From: Lucifuga dentata
Taxonomy: Eukaryota; Chordata; Actinopteri; Ophidiiformes; Bythitidae
Reading direction: 5' to 3'
Length of the DNA: 64,000 nt
Assembly: GCA_014773175.1 (NCBI GenBank)
Contig: VXCM01000221.1
Location: 124,001 to 188,000 of the forward strand
Position 1 is the stretch's first letter. The number at the start of each line of letters is the position of its first letter. The translations under genes and the position numbers were made by a program. The notes under the pieces are model-generated. The model saw only the letters and a list, made by a program, of their open reading frames with translations, was not told the DNA's origin and searched no databases. Shown piece by piece: positions 58,171-64,000 of the stretch.

Positions 58171-59681
58171 CCCCTCGCTATAATAGCCTAAGTTGATTTT
58201 GACACAAGATGGCAACCATCAAAGCAATAAGTGTACTGTGAAATTTAGTGTGTGTGTTTGTGTATACTGTACTTAATGTCTGTGTTGTTTTTTTGACGTT
58301 TTACCCAGTGATACTAGAACACACATACAAAGCAATACAGCAGCACAAATCTGAAGAAAGTTGTGCTTGCTATGCTACCTAAATGAAATTACTTTAAATT
58401 AGATTAAAATTAATCTGACCTAGATACACAATAACAACATTGTACAGTACTTTTCATTCCCATCATGCTTTTCAGGATAAGCCTTTGAATGGGCAGATGA
58501 TAGATCATGTAGCCCCACATCTCTTATCCTCTGGTGAAAATAGCTCAGATGCAGACTCATGTTTCAGCCTTGTAATCCTGGTCCTTTGATCCTGCTGGCA
58601 GGCGGGTGGGATCTCTAAATTGGATGAACTTCCAACCACTGACATGTTCAGTATTGCTGCATGCAAGCATTCATCTGCTCAAAGTCATTGTTTTTATATC
58701 CATTCCACCTACGTTCCTCTGCAAGTGTGTGTACTGTTCACTAAGTAATACAGGTGGCAAGGTCAACTTGAAATCTACACATCAAAGCTCCAATTAATGC
58801 TTCAAGAGTGTGTTATCAAACATGTCTATATTCATATGATAACCTGGAGTTCAGCAGTCAGTCATCTGTATTAAAGCAGTGTTAAATTTTTTTCTCATAC
58901 AGTGGATCTCACTCCATGGCTTACCATTATATTTAGATAATAAATAATAAAGGTAATTAAAAAAAACTAGATAATAGTAGTTAAATAATAGATATGATAC
59001 TTTTGAGAGGTTTATGTACAGAAACAAACAACCTACAATTATTAAAATGTAAACCTGTATTACATTTTACAGAGATATGTGAATACACAAAAGGTTTTGT
59101 CTGTGCAGTTGCTGGGAATAGCATGGCATGCAGTTGAAAGGAAAAGTGTGTGTATCTGCTGTAACAATTAATACCCTGTTGATGTAGATTTAAACTAATA
59201 ATTTAACTAATAATACAACTTCAAAATGAAATGCTATTTCATGCCAAACTGGGCTTCTGCTGTATAGTCTTCATTTGACATTGTCCAGTATGTTTGTTCA
59301 TTTCTTGTCTATGACACACCCAGATTGCAGGCAACCTACAGTGTTAGCAGTGTTGACTCAGTGAGAAACCGCTTCCAAACTGTTGTTGCAGGTAGCAAAG
59401 ATGTTGATTCACTTGTAAGAATGAAAATATACAGCATATTGGTTTTCCCACAGACAAATATCCAAAATAAGTTGTTCCCTGTATTTTACATGAGTAGCAG
59501 ATTTCTTGATATTGTGGTGTACTGTACTGCTTGCAACAGCCAAATTCTGATAAGCCCTTGGTCAACCAGTGTAACTACTGTAGGCTCTGTAGGTCATTTG
59601 AAGGTTAACAGTGCTATTACAAAATTTTAAACAGGCTATTTATGGAAAAATATTATTTGTTCATTCTTATATTGCAAAGCT

Positions 59682-59915
59682 ACGGAAGAGGATTAGGGCC
59701 ACTTGAAATAAAAAAAAGAAGACTTCTGAGAAAAAAGTCAGAATTCTGAGAAAAAAAGTCAGAATTCTGAGATTAAAGTCAGAATTTTGACATTAAAGTC
59801 AGAATTCTAAATTCAGAATTCTTTGAAAAAAGTCAGAATTCTGAGATTAAAGTCAGAATTCTGACTTCAATCACAGAAGTCTTCTTTTTTTCAAGTGGCC
59901 CTAATCCTCTTCTGT
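59682..59915. mobile_element. MITE with GGATTAGGGCCACTTGAAA termini
   Basis: The inverted repeats are about 45 bp: GAAGAGGATTAGGGCCACTT at the left and its reverse complement at the right, both continuing into GAAGACTTCTG. Direct repeats CAAAGCT at 59675-59681 and 59916-59922 look like the target-site duplication. The centre is a tandem array of AGTCAGAATTCTGAGATTAA units. There is no coding capacity. Confidence 0.85.
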
Positions 59916-60281
59916 CAAAGCTGCTTTATAAAGCACAATAGTAATATTTTGAAAAGTGTATGAAATAGAAAATAAGCTTTAAAATCATCACTATTTTAAC
60001 AAATACAACACTGGGAGATGTTATTAAATAGGTTTTGACTGAGCACTTGTGGTCCAATGTGATCACAGACTGTATTATAATTATAGATGATGTACATGAT
60101 TATTTGCTCTGTACATAGTACTGAATACAGAACACCAATGTCCAGTGCCTGACTGCTGTATGTGCACATCTGCAGTGTGTTGCTGATGATGTATAGGATC
60201 ACTGAGAGTCTCTGACAACCAGATTTTCTCCTGTGCATGAAAGCATACAGTACTTGGCCAATAAACTTTTGAAGGACTGAA

Positions 60282-62457
60282 CTAGAAGGTAAAAGTGTCA
60301 GTAAAACGTATGATTTTAGGTTTATATGTGTGCTTGACTGAAGGATCCCCATAGTTTATTGTTGTGTACTTTGGCCTCTCCTTTTGGTTGTCTGACTGAG
60401 GCTGATTCTGATTAACTACAGCAGGTATCTTGCTGCCTTCAACCGCTGCCTTACTGGTGGTGATTTCAGAAATCCTGAAACTTTTTGACACATTTATGTC
60501 TCTGTTGTCCTCAAGTATTACTCTACCTTTTTGTCTCTCCCCATCACCCTCATCATTTTCCTGTGGTTTACCTTCTGTTGCTTTCTTTTGTGTTTGTGAA
60601 TGATTTTGTACATTGGTGCTTTCAAGGTGCGAGTGAACATCCTGAAAATGTCCCGTTGTCTTGTATCCACTGTTAAAATCATTCATGGAAGTATCGGAAG
60701 ATGAAGAAAGCATGGTGTCCTCAGGGGTCATAGCTTCTGGGTGTGGTGCTGATTGAGTCTGAGTCTGATTCTGATTGAGTCTTGGTTGATCTTCAAATCG
60801 ATAAACTCGTGGGATGAGGTACTTTGGCACCCTCCTTTGAATGTTCAAATCTTGTTGTGGATCTTGCTCTTCCAATGCTCTGTTCTCTAAGGGGCCCTGG
60901 CCTGTGTGTGTAGAAAATCCCTCATTTTTGGATTTTACTGTGCAATTCCCTTCTGGAACTCCAGTGGGAGGCTCACCTGTACCTGACTCCGTGTGAGAGC
61001 ATTGTACAGCGACATGAGCAGCTTCTTCCACCAAGTCAGGTAGCTTGTCCAACTGTGAGCTCTCTATAGCCCTGTGTTTGGGTTTCTTAAAATATTGTTT
61101 GGGGGAGGAATCCCTACAAGCCAAGGACCACACACAGGAACAGGGCAGGATGGTTACCACATGCCAGTTGACTGGGGTCTCTACCTCTGTTAAAAGCCTG
61201 TAAGGCTCTGGCAGTAACCACTCTATGAGAGAACATGAGCAGAGCAGCTGTTGACGTCCATATTCTAAACTGTCAATGCCTCTTTCCTCAGCACCATGCT
61301 CTCCTGAACTCCACACCTTCATTTTGTCATCATAAGCCTGACCTTTTATGTGTTTTAATGTACATTGACCTTTAATCTTTTGATCTGAAGGTTGATCACT
61401 CATTTGCTTTGTGGTCAAATTACTTTGCACCAGATTTGGGTTTACTTTTGTTGAAATGTCTGCCGGCAGAGCTGGTCTTTGTTCATGTCCATCTGTAATT
61501 TGATTTCCCTTCAACTGTTGCCTAGCAGATTTACTTTTCATCTGCTTAAGTTGTCTTTGTTTGTGTGCCGTTTGATCCTCTGCATGTTGGCGTCCTCTTT
61601 CATGACAAGCTACTATCTGTTTTACATCACTTGTCATTTTGACTCCTCCCAAAGGCCTTTCATTTGAACATTTTAGGTCACCTCCCTTATGTACACTGGC
61701 CATGGTCTCAAATCTTTCCATCAAGGAGGACAGGAGGATTCCTCTTCCAATAAGTCTCGTTTTCACTGGCTGTTGCTCTTGCATATTCCCACCCCTTTCC
61801 TTCTGCTCAGCTGCTGCAAACCTGGCCACAATATCTTTCACACTGCCCCCCCTCTTTAGCCATTGCTCTTTTTTAGCCCAGTATCTCTCCCCCTTGTGTA
61901 TTTCTTGTTCCTCGCCTTTGTTGTGGTTCACCTTACCTGCAAATCCTCTACTGGAGGGCAGCGTTCCTACCTCCCTTTGATGGATAATATGGAATTTGGG
62001 TGTGGACTTTATGAATTTGGCCTGGAGGAGCTGGAATGAGGTAAGGCGTCGGGGTGTTGCAACCTTTGCTGTTTGGTTTCTTCCATGCCTGCTCGGTAGC
62101 ATCTCTTTTTGTGAACTTCCAGGGCTCCTGGAGCTGGTTTCACCAGTTTTATCCTGTCTCAGTTTCTGCAAACCAAGGCACTGAATTGTAGTGAAACTTG
62201 GCTGAAGAAGATTTCGTTTCATTGAATCCTCAGTTCTCTGAACAGGCTGTTCTTTGTTTCTTATGTATGTTCCAGCTACAGTACCCAAGCCAAGCTTTGG
62301 GTTTATGTTTCTGGTGATCCAGTTAGCAAGCTCCTTTGTTAGGTAATCCAGGAGACTCTCCAGAATCCCTCGGAGCACTGGGCGGCAGGTGCGGTCTCTG
62401 ACCAACTTCCTTAGCATGCTGGCAACAGGGCTGATACAAGTTGTCTGGGAATCTGAT
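60282..62457 (-). CDS. Terminal coding exon of an unidentified minus-strand gene (candidate: long 3' exon of adprhl1)
   Basis: This open frame of about 725 codons is the longest in the window. It is open up to an ATG at 62501 (739 codons), but a good acceptor (TTCTATTTTCTGTAG) at 62459-62458 suggests that it is a 3' exon starting in phase 2, with the 5' exons beyond the right edge. The N-terminal part has an amphipathic helix, LESLLDYLTKELANW (residues 47-61 from the ATG). The middle is basic and low-complexity, with motifs RRLTSFQLLQAKF, GGSVKDIVARFAAAEQKE and RGILLSSLMERFETM. The C-terminus reads VPKYLIPRVYRFED, then an acidic/Ser/Gln-rich stretch, and ends KPKIIRFTDTFTF. There is no membrane span or enzyme domain. 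Human gene order LAMP1-GRTP1-ADPRHL1, with both latter genes on the same strand, makes adprhl1 the best positional candidate; I cannot confirm it from sequence. Confidence 0.6.
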
Positions 62458-62501
62458 CTACAGAAAATAGAAGACATGCAAAACTTAAGCCCTGTGGCCA
62501 T

Positions 62502-64000
62502 CTGCCTCTAAGTATTAAAGAGAATAAGTTACAAATGTTGACACAGCAGAGTTGAAGGATGATGTTCAAATCTTCAGTTACCCAAACTTTTGTATGAAAA
62601 TAGTGTCATTGCTGGACGCATGTTCGTGAGGAGATCATGGATTTTATGTTAAAAATGCAAGGGGTGAAAAGTATCTACATATATATATTAAAAAAAATGT
62701 CATTAGTCATTCTGAGTAATGACATTTTTTGTGGGTTGTTAACCCCCATAAGAAACAATTGTACTGTATCATCATATTGTTTTGTAGCACCAACTTCTAA
62801 TATAGGAGCTTCTTAAATTAATATTTTCATTTAAATTTGGGCTTAATGTTGATACACAAAGTATGTTGAGAAAGCATTTTTATGAAATTGATAGCTTTGC
62901 AGAATTTTTGGGGAAGAGAGAGCTGCTAAAGTTATGCTGTAATAGCACTTGCTTCAGACTTCTTTTTTTACCTAAAAAAAAAAGTCTGAGAATTCTGTAA
63001 TTCTGAGAGATGAGAATCACAAAAGTAGATTGGATTGACATATTTTGCTTTTTCAGTCAGGAACTACATCACTGACACACTGAAGTCTCCAAAAGAGATA
63101 GGTTTGTACTTATCTAGTTTGCAACTCAGGTAATCTGATAATGTGGTAGGTAGTCTGATCAATTTTTATATCAAATAACTGTTTTTTTGTTTGTTTGTTT
63201 GTTTTTGTTTTTTTTGAGCAGGATATTCTATTGTGTTTCCACCCCTGTAGAACACTGGAAATGCTAAAATGTTTTGTCCTGAAGAGACATGTCATAGCAT
63301 GTCTGCAGACATGTCATAGTAATATATAAGAGACATGTCATAGCATGTGTGCAGTTGTTATAGGTGATTAGTTCAAGGCATTGTAGAGTGAGTTGGGAAA
63401 GCTGTCATCAGGATAAATGTAGAGTTCTACCCTAAGTTATAATAAAGAGAGACAAGGACTTCAATTGTGATGTATATTTGAGTCCATTTTAATTAATAGT
63501 AACCATGTAATGTGCCTTCACAATGTACAGTACAGCATACATAAGGGCATCACAGTACAAATAATAACAGTTATCACAGTATTAGAAATATAGACACTAA
63601 TCTACAAGTCAATCATATATATAATGCATACAAGTCAAAATCATTTGAAAATTATGCCAAATTTTGCATGCATCGATATGTAATAAGTCCAAATAGAAAA
63701 GTGGTGATTTTATTAAGCACCTGAGATTCAGGTAAAATTTATCATTACAAGCTGTAAAATAGGTATTTTATCATTTTATTAAATTTTGTGTAAACCTACA
63801 GTAGATGAATTTATTTCCTGATTGTGATTAATATAAGATTAATGTTAATACAGGTTAGCTTTATAAAAGGGAAGGGTCAAAGAAGAGATTATTTTTTGGT
63901 GGTAATGCTAAAAAAGTTGACTAGCAATCCAAGTTAACTAAAAGTTATTAAGGACTAGGCATTTTCCCCACAGGTCTGTCATATTCTGGGGAGTAACAGT
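62502..64000. other. Right edge: no gene seen
   Basis: This is presumably intron of the gene with the 60282-62457 exon. It is AT-rich. A GACATGTCATAGCATGT phrase is repeated at about 63283-63350, and (GTTT)n lies near 63188-63213. I looked for ADP-ribosylglycohydrolase-type exons on the minus strand and saw none. Confidence 0.55.
63282..63348. repeat. Imperfect direct repeat of AGACATGTCATAGCATGT
   Basis: Three related copies: AGACATGTCATAGCATGTCTGCAG split over 63284-63307, a partial ACATGTCATAG at 63309-63319, and AGACATGTCATAGCATGTGT at 63331-63350. Confidence 0.7.

Larger units (their letters stand above)
57061..60281. other. Gene-free stretch, includes the 3' flank of the next minus-strand gene
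   Basis: This lies between the grtp1 promoter and the stop codon at 60282. It holds a GATA microsatellite, a CA run at 58104-58127, a poly-T run with N at 58148, and a MITE at 59682-59915. The rest is AT-rich without coding signs. Confidence 0.6.

Noticed and set aside
62458..62501. ATG at 62501 as the true start of the long frame
   Set aside because: A pyrimidine-rich acceptor at 62458 and the position of the frame at the 3' end of a gene favour a terminal exon. The ATG cannot be fully excluded as an alternative start.

Overview
The window is nuclear DNA from a vertebrate, almost certainly a teleost fish. Genes are split by GT-AG introns, the proteins match human counterparts residue for residue over long stretches, and the intergenic DNA carries fish-type repeats: a tRNA-derived SINE, Tc1/mariner-like MITEs with TA target duplications, LINE-like 3' tails, and CA and GATA microsatellites. 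I rebuilt each gene by joining exons at splice sites and checking that reading phase is kept across every junction.

Layout, left to right. (1) lims1 (PINCH-1), minus strand, 57-3577: the N-terminal exons only; the gene runs off the left edge. (2) fbxl3, minus, 9024-13112, complete at 441 codons, with a non-coding first exon near 15.0-15.2 kb. (3) tgfbrap1 (CORVET subunit, Vps3 orthologue), minus, 18662-26331, complete at 878 codons, with a non-coding exon ending at 27667. (4) cul4a, plus, 28838-36594, complete at 757 codons, head to head with tgfbrap1. (5) lamp1, plus, 39436-47146, complete at 418 codons. (6) grtp1 (TBC Rab-GAP), minus, 49470-56470, complete at 345 codons, tail to tail with lamp1. 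(7) A 2.2 kb terminal exon of a minus-strand gene, 60282-62457, that I do not recognise by sequence; gene order suggests a long 3' exon of adprhl1.

The genes are unrelated housekeeping functions: integrin-linked adhesion (PINCH), two ubiquitin ligase parts (an SCF F-box receptor for cryptochromes and a CRL4 scaffold), and three endolysosomal or Rab-pathway genes (CORVET tether, lysosomal membrane glycoprotein, TBC GAP). The order cul4a-lamp1-grtp1 matches human 13q34, while lims1 and tgfbrap1 are on human 2q12 and fbxl3 on 13q22, so the window joins blocks that are separate in human.

The most notable observations are a U12-type AT-AC intron in cul4a with a perfect branch-point motif, TFEB (CLEAR-like) motifs at the lamp1 5' end, a transposon nested inside a MITE with the empty site preserved in a second copy in the same window, a roughly 0.7 kb GCTAACATGCTGCAT minisatellite in a grtp1 intron, and the unidentified long terminal exon. 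Twelve single N bases mark places where the assembly is joined; two are flanked by perfect 63-66 bp duplications and should be read as artefacts.
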